A stretch of DNA of 64,000 nucleotides from the NCBI GenBank assembly GCA_020024465.1, contig JAHHTT010000002.1:62001-126000 (forward strand). The letters are read 5' to 3'. The position numbers and the translations under genes were made by a program. The stretch is from Odoribacter sp. (lineage in GTDB: Bacteria; Bacteroidota; Bacteroidia; Bacteroidales; Marinifilaceae). Below, in pieces: positions 7,476-15,877 of this stretch (within the stretch, counting starts at the first letter, position 1; each line of letters starts with the position of its first letter). The notes below the pieces were generated by a model. The model searched no databases. It saw only the letters and a program-made list of their open reading frames with translations, and was not told the origin of the DNA.

Positions 7476-9574
7476 CGCCTGCGCTCCTTTCCTTTGGGCT
7501 TGTCCGTGCGGGGCGGGAACCCGTACACGGTGCGGAAGTCCTTGTCGAAGGTGAGGTACGCATCGAAGGGCTTGCCGTCCCTGCTCCTGAAGCCTTTGAT
7601 AAGGGATGTTTTGCCTTTGGTCACGAGGTCGGCAATCTGGCTGTCGGTGAGCTGCTTCTCCCCCTTGTTGCGGAAGACGGTAAGCCCACAATCGACGTTG
7701 CTGCACTTGGCGACCTTCGGGTAAAGGAGGATGCGACCGGAACGGCACTTGGGACACGGGATATGTCCGCCGTCCGCCACCGATACCTGCACTTGCAGGA
7801 GTTCTTCGGTAATCTGGGCGGCATAGACCTCGATGCCCTTGCGGAAGGTGTCGGGATTCATCTCCCCGCTCTCGATCTTGGCGAGGGCGGTCTCCCACTG
7901 CCCGGTCATCTCGACATCGGCGATGCGCTTGTCCTTCACTATCTGGTACACGGCAAGCCCCTTGCCGGTCGGTACGAGGCTCTTCTTCTCCCGGCGCACG
8001 TAGTCCCGGGCAAAGAGGGTCTCGATGATGGAGGCACGGGTGGCGGGCGTGCCGATGCCGTTCCCTTTCAGGCTGTCCCGCAGCTCGTCGTCTCGCAACT
8101 CCCTGCCGCAATGCTCCATCGCCGAAAGGAGGCTGCTCTCGGTGTGCAGGGGACGGGGCTTGGTCTGTTTCTCCACGCACTCCGCCGATTGCAGGGGGAA
8201 AGCCTCGCCGGGCTGCAAGGGCGGTAAAGCGGCTGTACCCTCGTCGTCCTCGTCCCGCTCGCCACGCACGGCACGCCATCCGGCAGACCTGACGACCGTT
8301 CCCTTGGCGGTGAACACGCTGTTTCCCGCCGTGAAGGAGACGGTGGTAACATCCTTGAGGCAACGGGCGGAGAAGGCTTCGAGCAGGCGGGCGGCTACCA
8401 TGTCGTACACCGTGCGCTCGTCGGCGGACAGCTCGCCGGGCAGACACTCGGTGATGATGAGCGCATGGTGGTCGGTAACTTTCCCCGCATCCACGCTGCG
8501 GCGGTTGAGCGAAGCTCCTTTCAGGGCGGCGGCATGGGCGGCGAAAGCCGGGTACCGCTTCAGCAGTGCGATGCGGTCGGGTATCTCGTCGAACACATCG
8601 TCCGAGAGGTAGCGGGAGCCGGTACGGGGATAGCTCAACACCTTCTTCTCGTAAAGCGACTGGGCGACGGAGAGGGTCTTGTCCGCCGAGAAGCCGTACC
8701 TGCCGTTCGCCTCTTTCTGCAAGGCGGTCAGATCGTAGAGCAAGGGAGGCTCTTGGCTCACTTCCCTGCGCTGCACGTCGGCAACCTGCACCGTCCCCGT
8801 TGCGGTAACAGCGGCGAGGGCGGCGTTTGCCGCCGGAAGGGTTTCGTAACGCAATTCAGAGATGGCGGCGAAGGGCGTGCCGTCCTTTTCCGCCGTAACC
8901 TTCAGCCGGAAATAGGTCTGCGGGGTGAAATCCCTGTTCTCCAGATAACGGGAGCAAATCATCATCAAGGTGGGCGTCTGCACCCGTCCGAGGGAGTAGA
9001 TGCCCTGCCCGGCGGCGATGGAAAGCGCTTGAGTCGCATTCAATCCAATCTCCCAGTCGGCGATGGCACGGGCTTCGGCGGCACGGTAGAGGTTGTCGTA
9101 GTCGCTGCCGGGTCTGAGGTTGTCCAGCCCTTCCCGGATGGCACGGTCGGTCAGCGAGGAGATCCAGAGGCGCAGGCAGGGTTTGCGGCAGCCAAGGTAA
9201 TTGTAGATGTACCGATGAATGGCTTCGCCCTCACGCCCGGCGTCGGTCGCCACGACGATACGGTCGGAACGGTCGAAAACCTCCCTGATGACCTTCAACT
9301 GTTTGAGCACGCCGGGGTCGGGCTTGTACTCCTTGCCCTCCCGTATCTGGCGGGGGATGTACTTGAACTCCTGCGGCAGAATGGGCAGGTTCTCACGCCG
9401 GAAGCCCGTGTAGCCGTATGCTTCGGGCATGGCGAGCTGGACGAGATGGCCGAACGCCCAGGTAACGAGGTAGCCGTTACCTGAGAGGTAGCCATCGTGC
9501 CGCTCCCGGACATTCAACACGTTTGCTATATCCTTCGCTACGGAAGGCTTTTCAGCGATGACTGCTGTAATCAT
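7472..9574 (-). CDS. topB: DNA topoisomerase III (type IA), Exc-like
   Basis: 700 residues with the type IA landmarks: TOPRIM start MITAVIAEKPSVAKDIA (Glu8), VVATDAGREGEAIHRYI (Asp111 region), the long gate domains, and the active-site tyrosine in KVLSYPRTGSRYLSDD (Tyr315). The C-terminus has a four-cysteine zinc ribbon (CPKCRSGR...KCSNVDCGL). It relaxes and decatenates single-stranded regions. CTnDOT encodes the topoisomerase Exc in the corresponding excision region. Downstream it is coupled to the alpha-CTD-like gene; upstream lie a hairpin and the DUF4099 gene. Confidence 0.95.
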   Translation of the reverse strand: MITAVIAEKPSVAKDIANVLNVRERHDGYLSGNGYLVTWAFGHLVQLAMPEAYGYTGFRRENLPILPQEFKYIPRQIREGKEYKPDPGVLKQLKVIREVFDRSDRIVVATDAGREGEAIHRYIYNYLGCRKPCLRLWISSLTDRAIREGLDNLRPGSDYDNLYRAAEARAIADWEIGLNATQALSIAAGQGIYSLGRVQTPTLMMICSRYLENRDFTPQTYFRLKVTAEKDGTPFAAISELRYETLPAANAALAAVTATGTVQVADVQRREVSQEPPLLYDLTALQKEANGRYGFSADKTLSVAQSLYEKKVLSYPRTGSRYLSDDVFDEIPDRIALLKRYPAFAAHAAALKGASLNRRSVDAGKVTDHHALIITECLPGELSADERTVYDMVAARLLEAFSARCLKDVTTVSFTAGNSVFTAKGTVVRSAGWRAVRGERDEDDEGTAALPPLQPGEAFPLQSAECVEKQTKPRPLHTESSLLSAMEHCGRELRDDELRDSLKGNGIGTPATRASIIETLFARDYVRREKKSLVPTGKGLAVYQIVKDKRIADVEMTGQWETALAKIESGEMNPDTFRKGIEVYAAQITEELLQVQVSVADGGHIPCPKCRSGRILLYPKVAKCSNVDCGLTVFRNKGEKQLTDSQIADLVTKGKTSLIKGFRSRDGKPFDAYLTFDKDFRTVYGFPPRTDKPKGKERRR

Positions 9575-9603
9575 ATTTCTTTAAAATTTAACGGTTTGAC
9601 AAA

Positions 9604-9632
9604 AGTTATCCCGCCGCTCGGACGGGATAACT
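9604..9632 (-). terminator. Hairpin between the DUF4099 gene and topB
   Basis: AGTTATCCCG (9604-9613) pairs with CGGGATAACT (9623-9632). On the minus strand it is followed by TTTTG. It could partly stop transcription coming from the DUF4099 gene or set the topB level. Confidence 0.55.
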
Positions 9633-9663
9633 GGGTAATTCATTTACAGAATGGCGGGGGAAA

Positions 9664-11184
9664 TCATCGACGGACACCCCGGCTGCGCTTGGGCTTGTCG
9701 GGCTGTTCCTGCTTCTGTGCCTGTTTCCGGTCCTCTTTCTGCTCCTGCCTGCGCTCCTGCTGCTGTTTCTGCTCCCCGGTGGGTCGCTGCTGTGCGGATT
9801 GCAGGGCTTCTTTCAGGTTGCGGGTCGCCTCGACGGTCTTGCCCTCGGAATTGACCGCCACCTGCACCTCGTTCTCCACGGCGGGCTTGACACGCCCCTC
9901 TTCGAGCGCCGCCTTGTAGTCCTTGGGGAACATGAAGGCGGGCTTCTCGCCGGGCTTCCATGTGATGTAGCCTTGGTAGGCTTTTCCTTTCTTGTCCACC
10001 AAGCCGGAGACCTTGACCGTTCCCCCGGCTTCGAGTTCGAGGCGGGACTTCTCGGTAAGCTCCTGCTTGCGGAAGGTCTTCGGTACCTCCTGATTGGCGG
10101 TCTGTTTCAGGTTCGCCTTGTACGCATCCATCGCCAGCCTGCCCCGGTCGCCGAAGAGAAATTCGAGCTGCATCTTGGCTGCGCTGAACTGCACGGGTGC
10201 CGGGTAGAGCTTGGGCTGCTCCCCCTCCTTGGCTCTGGAAAGGAACTGGCAGACCACCGCCTCGCCCTGTTTGAGCCGGGCTATCTCGTCCGGGGTGAAG
10301 GTATGCCCGTTCTTCTCCGCCGGGATATTGACCTTGGAGAGCGGGAAGGCGACCAGCTCGTTGGTCTTGAGGTTGCGGCTGACAAGGGCTTCGACCTGCT
10401 CGCCCGCCCGGTTGGTGACAGTCGCCGGATGCCCCATGTTGCCCGTCTGCCGGAGCACCTGCTTGTCGGAGTCGGTGATGTCGTAGCCGAAGAACTGCTT
10501 CTGCATCTTCTCCGGGTCGAGGATGCCGTGGCTGCACACGGTCAGCCTGCCGTCCGTGCCGGGCTTGAGCGAGAGCTGGCTGTCGTTGCTGTGCGAGATG
10601 CCGTCGAAGTGGAAATGCACCCGGACGGTCTTGTCGGTCTGGAAGCCCCGGAGCATCTGGTCGAGCATCCCGTTGCCCTCGATCTGCTCCCGCTGCACGC
10701 CGAGGGCGGCGAGGCTGTTCCAGTCGATGTCCTCCGGGCGGTACTTGTACTGCGGGTTCTGTTCGGTCTGCCCGGCGGACTGCTGCGGCGCACCCTCCGG
10801 CTGTTGCTGCTGCCCGGCTTGGGTCTGCTGCTGCGCCTGCACGGGCGGCTGCACCTCGTACTGTGCAACGAGCGGCTCGCCCGTCTTGACGGACTGGCTC
10901 TCCCGTTGCCGGAAATCGGCGGCTACCCGCTGCACCTCCTCTTCCGGCACACGGAAGAAGTGGAAGCGGGTCGGGTCTTTCAACTGGTTCCAGAGGTTGG
11001 AAAAGAAATTCGAAAACATATCGCCGTGGCGATCCACCCGCAGGAGGTCGTTGTTGTCCTCCAGCGGGTTCTTGGTCTGTAACTCGCCGTCCTTTACTCC
11101 GCTGACGGCTTGGAGCGTGCCTTTCTCGTCCATGACGAGCAGGATGTCCATCAACTGCTGGCTGCTGTCCGGTCGTTCGTCCAT
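9664..11184 (-). CDS. DUF4099/DUF3945 conjugative-element protein
   Basis: 506 residues. The N-terminal segment LLRVDRHGDMFSNFFSNLWNQLKDPTRFHFFRVPEE is typical of this family. A Gln-rich linker (about 120-140) is followed by YKYRPEDIDWNSLAALGVQREQIEGNGMLDQMLRGFQTDKTVRVHFH (DUF4099-type) and repeated KTNELVAFPLSKVNIPAEKNGHTFTPDEIARLKQGEAVV / KGKAYQGYITWKPGEKPAFMFPKDYK modules (DUF3945-type). The C-terminus is a long Gln/Lys/Arg-rich tail, probably disordered. Very common next to topoisomerase genes in Bacteroidota elements. Biochemical role unknown; the basic tail suggests nucleic-acid contact. Confidence 0.8.
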   Translation of the reverse strand: MDERPDSSQQLMDILLVMDEKGTLQAVSGVKDGELQTKNPLEDNNDLLRVDRHGDMFSNFFSNLWNQLKDPTRFHFFRVPEEEVQRVAADFRQRESQSVKTGEPLVAQYEVQPPVQAQQQTQAGQQQQPEGAPQQSAGQTEQNPQYKYRPEDIDWNSLAALGVQREQIEGNGMLDQMLRGFQTDKTVRVHFHFDGISHSNDSQLSLKPGTDGRLTVCSHGILDPEKMQKQFFGYDITDSDKQVLRQTGNMGHPATVTNRAGEQVEALVSRNLKTNELVAFPLSKVNIPAEKNGHTFTPDEIARLKQGEAVVCQFLSRAKEGEQPKLYPAPVQFSAAKMQLEFLFGDRGRLAMDAYKANLKQTANQEVPKTFRKQELTEKSRLELEAGGTVKVSGLVDKKGKAYQGYITWKPGEKPAFMFPKDYKAALEEGRVKPAVENEVQVAVNSEGKTVEATRNLKEALQSAQQRPTGEQKQQQERRQEQKEDRKQAQKQEQPDKPKRSRGVRR

Positions 11185-11406
11185 AATCTAATGTTTTTAA
11201 ATGGTGAATACTATTGGTTCTCAAGTGAAACCGGGCGTAAATATAGAGGGAGAAACACGGGGAACGTGCAAGTCCGGGGCGGGCTGTCCGCACTTGTCGT
11301 CCGGTTCGCAGGTTTGTCGCAGCCCTTTCCTGTGAAAAATACAAAAAAATCATGCCCCACACGCATTTTTCTCCTCCGGAAAACGGCGATAATTCGTTGT
11401 TTTCTC

Positions 11407-11414
11407 TATATTTG
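11407..11414 (+). promoter_or_regulatory. -7 box of the cassette recombinase
   Basis: TATATTTG, an exact TAnnTTTG match, 48 bp before the ATG at 11462. No clear -33 element. Confidence 0.55.
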
Positions 11415-11461
11415 TAAAATATGGGTAATGAGGGACACGGTCTGTCATTGCCACCCATGCG

Positions 11462-12592
11462 ATGCGTATGAAAGTTTATCAGAGCAAACCGAGAATAACG
11501 CTTTCACCTGCCATCCGTGACGGGCAGAAATACGTGGAAGTGGAGTTCGACGAGGACGATGCCATCCGGCTGTCGCTGTCGAAAGAGAAGGGCGTGCGGT
11601 TCGAGGGGGACAGAGCCTACCTGCCGGAAGAAGGCTTCGACCTGTCCGGCTTTTTCGACCGCCATGTGGAAACGGCGTATATCAATTACTCCGCCCTGAA
11701 AAACACCTTGCCCAAGAAGAGCGGGAAAACCAGCCCCGCCATCCCGCCCGGCTATGCCGAGACGCTGCGGCAACTGCGGTACAGCGAGCATACCGTCCGT
11801 GCGTACACTGTCTATTTCAGGGAGTTCCAGCAATACTTTGCGGGAAGAAACCTTCGCTACATCCGACCGGAAGAAATCAACGCCTACATCGTACACCTGA
11901 TTGACACACGGAGGATCTCGTCGTGCCAACAGAACTTGCGCATCAACTCGATCAAGTTTTATTTCGAGAAGGTGCTGGGACAGGAACGGAAATGTTACGA
12001 GGTAAAGCGAGCCAAACGGGAACGGACGCTGCCCGACGTGCTGAGCAAGGAGGAGATAAAATCCATCCTTGACGCAACCGGTCCGGACATCCGGCTGTTC
12101 TGCATGTTCTCGTTGCTCTACTCCGCCGGGTTGAGAATCAGCGAGCTGCTGGACTTGAAGCCCCACGACATCAACGTGAGCCGTTCGCTGATACGGGTAC
12201 GGCAGGGCAAAGGGAGGAAAGACCGCTACACGCTGCTGTCGAAGCCCCTTGTCAGGAAGCTGACCGAGTACACCAAGCTGTACAAGCCGCAGGAATGGCT
12301 GTTCGAGCGGTACAAGGGCGAGCCGTTCACGGAGAGCATCGTGTCGAAGAAGCTGAAAGAGGCGGCGAAGGAAGCCGGAATAACCAAGCGGGTGTACCCC
12401 CACCTGTTGCGGCACTCGTTTGCCACGCATCTGATCGAGCAAGGCACGGACTTGAAAATCGTGAAAGAGCTGTTGGGACACAACCAACTGAAAACGACGG
12501 AAATGTACGTGCATATAGCCGACACTTTCAAGAGCAGCATCCGCACTCCATTGGATGATATTCTTGAAAGTGGTAATGAGATAGTTAAATAA
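11462..12592 (+). CDS. XerD-like tyrosine recombinase of the immunity-cassette array
   Basis: 376 residues. Residues 1-95 are an extra N-terminal region (DGQKYVEVEFDEDDAIRLSL...RAYLPEEGFDLSGFF); 100-175 is the SAM-like core-binding domain; the rest is the catalytic domain with Arg225 (SAGLRISELL), Lys250 (RQGKGRKDR), His314 and Arg317 (HLLRHSFATHL), His340 (LLGHNQ) and Tyr349 (TTEMYVH). All catalytic residues are present. Between AGITKR and PHLLRHS there is no insertion like the extra helix of integron IntI proteins. It reads into 17 immunity-type cassettes and ends 6 bp before the attI-like site. This arrangement fits rAID clusters; action on the intergenic palindromes is inferred. Confidence 0.9.
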   Translation: MRMKVYQSKPRITLSPAIRDGQKYVEVEFDEDDAIRLSLSKEKGVRFEGDRAYLPEEGFDLSGFFDRHVETAYINYSALKNTLPKKSGKTSPAIPPGYAETLRQLRYSEHTVRAYTVYFREFQQYFAGRNLRYIRPEEINAYIVHLIDTRRISSCQQNLRINSIKFYFEKVLGQERKCYEVKRAKRERTLPDVLSKEEIKSILDATGPDIRLFCMFSLLYSAGLRISELLDLKPHDINVSRSLIRVRQGKGRKDRYTLLSKPLVRKLTEYTKLYKPQEWLFERYKGEPFTESIVSKKLKEAAKEAGITKRVYPHLLRHSFATHLIEQGTDLKIVKELLGHNQLKTTEMYVHIADTFKSSIRTPLDDILESGNEIVK

Positions 12593-12598
12593 GAAAAT

Positions 12599-12629
12599 AA
12601 CAGCGAAAACCGCTGATAATTACATGTTA
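12599..12629 (+). other. attI-like site 1 (array 1 entry point)
   Basis: 31-bp core ending TAATTACATGTTA, with a small CAGCG/CGCTG hairpin, directly between the recombinase gene and the first cassette. The same core, with a few changes, recurs at 54711-54741 and 59341-59371, each time just before the first cassette of another array. The junction reads CATG^TTA here, whereas cassette-cassette junctions read CA^TTA. Confidence 0.65.
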
Positions 12630-12652
12630 GCCACTTAAAAATAATAATAAAA

Positions 12653-13513
12653 ATGACACATAACGAAGCCATAGAACTATTGTTGAAAGAGTACACTTCT
12701 TCTGACAAGAAGCAGCTTACTGAGCTATTCATACAAACCTTGCCAATAGGTCGGATTCATTTTGGGCTTCAAGTTTTGTCGAAAATGAAAACATATTATG
12801 TTCATTCATATTCAATATACGACATTCCTAAAACAGGTGATTTTTACAAAGACGAGAGGTTGTGGATAAAAGAAAATAAAAAACTATTCTTAGAAAGAAA
12901 ATACCTCTCCTTTGAGAATATGACCGTAGAACAACAAAGAGAAATTATGGATGAACCTACAATAAACTCTTGTTATATTTGTTCGTCTTCCTTTGAGAAA
13001 GATATTGAAAAATATCCATTCAATCCCAAATATGGGGTGAATGAATCTGATGTTTTTCACATGGTACAATGCTTACAGCAAGAGAATAGGGAAAGTGTGA
13101 ATTTCCTGTATGATCCCAAACAACAAAAGGAGGGGCTGAGTATTCTTAAAGAAATCTTTGAGACTATCACATCCGTGCAGGAATCAGACGGGATTCGCTA
13201 TGTGTACAAATTGTTGAAGAAAAAAGAATTTTTCAAGCATTGGAAGAAAGAGGAAAAGCGTATAAGTGTTAAGTTTGCAGAATTAGCTTTACAACGTCTG
13301 TTGGAAATAATGGGATACCTTAGTATTCTCCACACTGAAAAATATAGAGGTTCCTTTTATGAGTTTAATGAAGGATGTACTCCAAGAAGCAGCCGAAGTT
13401 CTGATTGGAATTACCCAGTGGATTTTTGGAGAGGCAAAAACGGCATTGATAAGATAGCTTTTCAGTATTGGTTTGGAGAGTATGATGAACTTGAAAAATT
13501 CTGGAAACAATAG
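12653..13513 (+). CDS. Cassette 1: protein of unknown family, probable immunity protein
   Basis: 286 residues, AT-rich, no signal peptide or membrane segment, so cytoplasmic. No family was recognised. It contains a CYICSSSFEKDIEKYPFNPKYGV stretch with two cysteines and a helical, charged middle part (LLKKKEFFKHWKKEEKRIS). It is the first gene after the attI-like site, the place where the newest cassette would sit if the array works like an integron. Its start (TTAGCCACT) nearly complements its end (AGCGACTAA), differing only by transitions. Role as an immunity factor is inferred from neighbours. Confidence 0.7.
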   Translation: MTHNEAIELLLKEYTSSDKKQLTELFIQTLPIGRIHFGLQVLSKMKTYYVHSYSIYDIPKTGDFYKDERLWIKENKKLFLERKYLSFENMTVEQQREIMDEPTINSCYICSSSFEKDIEKYPFNPKYGVNESDVFHMVQCLQQENRESVNFLYDPKQQKEGLSILKEIFETITSVQESDGIRYVYKLLKKKEFFKHWKKEEKRISVKFAELALQRLLEIMGYLSILHTEKYRGSFYEFNEGCTPRSSRSSDWNYPVDFWRGKNGIDKIAFQYWFGEYDELEKFWKQ

Positions 13514-13519
13514 AGCGAC

Positions 13520-13566
13520 TAACAAACGGATTAATCTACCAACAGCCGATTATCCACCTAACATTA
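13520..13566 (+). repeat. attC-like palindrome 1
   Basis: Starts TAACAAACGG and ends ATCCACCTAACATTA; GGATTAATC pairs imperfectly with CGATTATCC. 47 bp. Confidence 0.8.
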
Positions 13567-13600
13567 TGCACCAAAGATATAATATAAAAACAATAAGAAT

Positions 13601-14359
13601 ATGAAAGAAGAAAATTATCCAACTGGAGCTTTTGTAGCCTTTGTGTTATTATCACAAAATGAATGGGATATTAAAAAACTCATCAACGACTGCAAGGCAG
13701 ATTGGAACATAGAAATTCCATATGACGGCAATGAAGAAGCGTTGGTAGCTGTTATGGGAGATGTTACACTTGCAGTAGCCATTATGCCTGCACCTGTTCC
13801 TAATCAAGAGGCGGAACATTATGCAGGAGCAAATTACATGTGGAAAGATGCAGTAGAAGTGACTAAAAGCCACAAGGCACATCTCATGGTTTCTGTATTG
13901 GGAAAGGATGCCAATCTATTGGAACGAGGGAAACTATTTACAAAAGTCGTTTCTTCATGCCTTAAACAAGAAAGAGCCATTGCTGTCTATACTGATGGAA
14001 CTGTGTTCTATCCCCAGTTTTATTGTGATGTTGCATCTGTAATGCAGCAAGATGATGAAGCATTGCCTATATTGGATTGGGTGTGGTTTGGCGTATATCG
14101 CACCGAAGAATGTGCAGGTATATATACCTACGGAATGAGAAAATTTGGTAAAGAAGAAATGGAAGTTTATGCTGCCAATGCCGATCTGAATGATGTTCGC
14201 GATTTTCTGCTTGATATAGTTACATATGTTTTAGACTGCGATGTAACTTTGAATGATGGCGAAACCATCGGATTTTCGGAAGAACAAAAGCTCAGGATTA
14301 CCCTTAGTGATGCGGTTGCATTGGATGGAAAGAGTTTGAAACTTGAATATCCACAATAA
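13601..14359 (+). CDS. Cassette 2: DUF4261 protein, probable immunity
   Basis: 252 residues. The pattern fits DUF4261: GAFVAFVLLSQNEWDIKKLINDCKADW near the start, then VLVAVMGDVTLAVAIMPAPVPNQEAEHYA-type strand region, a middle with SHKAHLMVSVLGKD, and YGMRKFGKEEMEVYAANADLNDVRDFLLDIVTYVL near the end. DUF4261 proteins are frequent in immunity-gene clusters next to polymorphic and type VI toxins. No toxin is encoded beside it. Cytoplasmic. Start TTATGC and end GCATAA are complementary. Confidence 0.75.
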   Translation: MKEENYPTGAFVAFVLLSQNEWDIKKLINDCKADWNIEIPYDGNEEALVAVMGDVTLAVAIMPAPVPNQEAEHYAGANYMWKDAVEVTKSHKAHLMVSVLGKDANLLERGKLFTKVVSSCLKQERAIAVYTDGTVFYPQFYCDVASVMQQDDEALPILDWVWFGVYRTEECAGIYTYGMRKFGKEEMEVYAANADLNDVRDFLLDIVTYVLDCDVTLNDGETIGFSEEQKLRITLSDAVALDGKSLKLEYPQ

Positions 14360-14368
14360 GAAGGCGCA

Positions 14369-14417
14369 TAACAAACGGATAAATCTCCTATAACAGTCGA
14401 TTATCCGCCAAACATTA
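14369..14417 (+). repeat. attC-like palindrome 2
   Basis: TAACAAACGGATAAATC ... CGATTATCCGCCAAACATTA; stem GGATAAATC/GATTATCC. 49 bp. Confidence 0.85.
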
Positions 14418-14436
14418 CTAACGATAACAAATTTGT

Positions 14437-14805
14437 ATGAAAGTTTTTATTGGAGGTGAATTGGAACATAGTATTTCTGATAAGTTTCGTAAAGCAAGAA
14501 ACTCTGTAATAGAATATATGGATTGTCTATGTGATATTTCATATATTAATGAACTAAGTTTCTATGTATTCTGCTTAAAAGGATTTACTACAAATCCATT
14601 AAGTAGATATTCGAAAAAACGTAATCGGATAGAATTGGAAATTCTACTCCCATTTGATAAATTTGAAACAGCAAATGATTCTCAATGTGTTGAGATATTG
14701 AAACAAAGTATTCTTGATGCTATTGAGAACTATAAAAATAAAAACATTCCACAACAATATATTGATGTAATTGTAGAAAAAATGAAAGCATCAATTAATG
14801 AATGA
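14437..14805 (+). CDS. Cassette 3: Imm44-like immunity protein (tentative)
   Basis: 122 residues beginning MKVFIGGELEHSISDKFRKARN and with a basic stretch SRYSKKRNRIELEILLPFDKF. The opening motif recalls immunity family Imm44, but this is a judgement by eye. Small, cytoplasmic, AT-rich. The cassette's start TTACTAACG and its end CGTTAGTAA are exact complements, the clearest case in the array. Confidence 0.65.
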   Translation: MKVFIGGELEHSISDKFRKARNSVIEYMDCLCDISYINELSFYVFCLKGFTTNPLSRYSKKRNRIELEILLPFDKFETANDSQCVEILKQSILDAIENYKNKNIPQQYIDVIVEKMKASINE

Positions 14806-14814
14806 ATTCGTTAG

Positions 14815-14859
14815 TAACAAACAGCACTACTGCTTAAAGCGGAACGCTGCCGAACATTA
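14815..14859 (+). repeat. attC-like palindrome 3
   Basis: Second sequence class: TAACAAACAGC ... GCTGCCGAACATTA, with an inner hairpin GCTTAAAGC. 45 bp. Confidence 0.85.
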
Positions 14860-14883
14860 GCAACTAATTAAGCCAAATGAAAT

Positions 14884-15288
14884 ATGGAAATAAATTTTAT
14901 AGCAAATGAAATAGTATATGAAGTGACAGAATACAACTCATATTTAGTTGGTTTTGCTGATGATAAGAATGAACCCAAAGAATATGTAATTGTCGAAAGA
15001 GCATTAGAATTTGATGAACAGGATATTAAATTAGGTATGGACTCATATTATTTTGAGTATTCAGACCAATCTAATTCTGGATATGGATTATGCGACAAAG
15101 TCATTTTACGTCAAAATGAGATTGTCTTTTCGGCAAAACATAAATGTATGGATGATATTACTTCAATAACTGTGTCATATAATGAAAATATAATTGAAGA
15201 TGTAAATGAGTATAGAAAAATGCTTTCAAATATCTTTGGAGATATTTTGATTATTGAACAAGTTGCTAACAAACAGATGAAACCTTAA
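14884..15288 (+). CDS. Cassette 4: Imm10-like immunity protein (tentative)
   Basis: 134 residues. The segment YVIVERALEFDEQDIKLGMDSYYFEYSDQSNSGYGLCDKV fits what is known of Imm10 (FDEQDIELGMDTYYIE with a following YGG-type turn). Cytoplasmic. The last residues EQVANKQMKP are encoded by the attC-like palindrome itself, because the stop codon lies inside it at 15286-15288; the protein's tail is therefore set by the recombination site. Start and end bases (TTAGCAACT / AGTTGCTAA) complement each other. Confidence 0.7.
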   Translation: MEINFIANEIVYEVTEYNSYLVGFADDKNEPKEYVIVERALEFDEQDIKLGMDSYYFEYSDQSNSGYGLCDKVILRQNEIVFSAKHKCMDDITSITVSYNENIIEDVNEYRKMLSNIFGDILIIEQVANKQMKP

Positions 15289-15316
15289 GGTAAAGTGGTT
15301 TATCTGCCAAACATTA
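15267..15316 (+). repeat. attC-like palindrome 4
   Basis: Third class: TAACAAACAGATGAAACC ... GGTTTATCTGCCAAACATTA; stem CAGATgAAACC/GGTTTaTCTG. Overlaps the 3' end of cassette gene 4. 50 bp. Confidence 0.85.
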
Positions 15317-15331
15317 ATCGCTGAGAAAAAT

Positions 15332-15796
15332 ATGAATAATTGGATTGAAACATCAGGAAGCCCATTTGTCATTGTTGAGCAACAATATGCCCATCAATGG
15401 AAGGGTCAAGAAAACTACAATGCTATATGTAGCGTAACAGATTACTTGGGGAAAATCTATATAGACAATCATGTCTTATTGGTAATGGGAGATGAACCGA
15501 TGGCTACACGCATAGTAAATAAAGATGGAGCAATCTTAATAATCCGCTGGAAGTATGCTCCCGATTATTTAACGGTGGAAAAACTTCTGGAGAATGATAT
15601 CGTAAACGGGATTGAACCAATAGAAGAAGTTGAAGTAAAATGGGATTCTACTGAATTAGTCCTATTTGATTCTTTGTCTCCCTATTGTGAAGCGTCGGTT
15701 AAAGTTTTTTTATCATTACAAAAAACATCTTGTATAATAAAAACTTATCTTTATCAAAAAGACGAAGTATCTTTAATAATACATTCAATCCAATAA
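15332..15796 (+). CDS. Cassette 5: Imm21-like immunity protein
   Basis: 154 residues. WIETSGSPFVIVEQQYAHQWKG, then SVTDYLGKIYIDNHVLLVMGDEPMATRI, matches the Imm21 pattern: an early W..S.G.P, a W.G, then a DYL..I.V....LVLGDEP stretch. Imm21 proteins protect against polymorphic-toxin nucleases and similar effectors in toxin systems; the cognate toxin is not in this window. Cytoplasmic. Cassette ends TTAATCG / CGATTAA are complementary. Confidence 0.7.
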   Translation: MNNWIETSGSPFVIVEQQYAHQWKGQENYNAICSVTDYLGKIYIDNHVLLVMGDEPMATRIVNKDGAILIIRWKYAPDYLTVEKLLENDIVNGIEPIEEVEVKWDSTELVLFDSLSPYCEASVKVFLSLQKTSCIIKTYLYQKDEVSLIIHSIQ

Positions 15797-15803
15797 AGAC
15801 GAT

Positions 15804-15853
15804 TAACAAGCGGCTCAACCTCCCCTTAAAGGTCGGTTAGCCACCGAACATTA
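15804..15853 (+). repeat. attC-like palindrome 5
   Basis: TAACAAGCGGCTCAACC ... GGTTAGCCACCGAACATTA; stem GGCT(C)AACC/GGTTAGCC. The stem differs from neighbours on both arms, so pairing is kept. 50 bp. Confidence 0.85.
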
Positions 15854-15877
15854 GCTACTTGTAATAAAAAGAAAAAT

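Noticed and set aside
8465..9484. 339-codon plus-strand frame opposite topB
   Set aside because: topB is unambiguous; this frame has no domain or start signal.
9799..11082. 427-codon plus-strand frame opposite the DUF4099 gene
   Set aside because: Composition typical of antisense frames in GC-rich genes; the minus-strand protein has recognisable domains.
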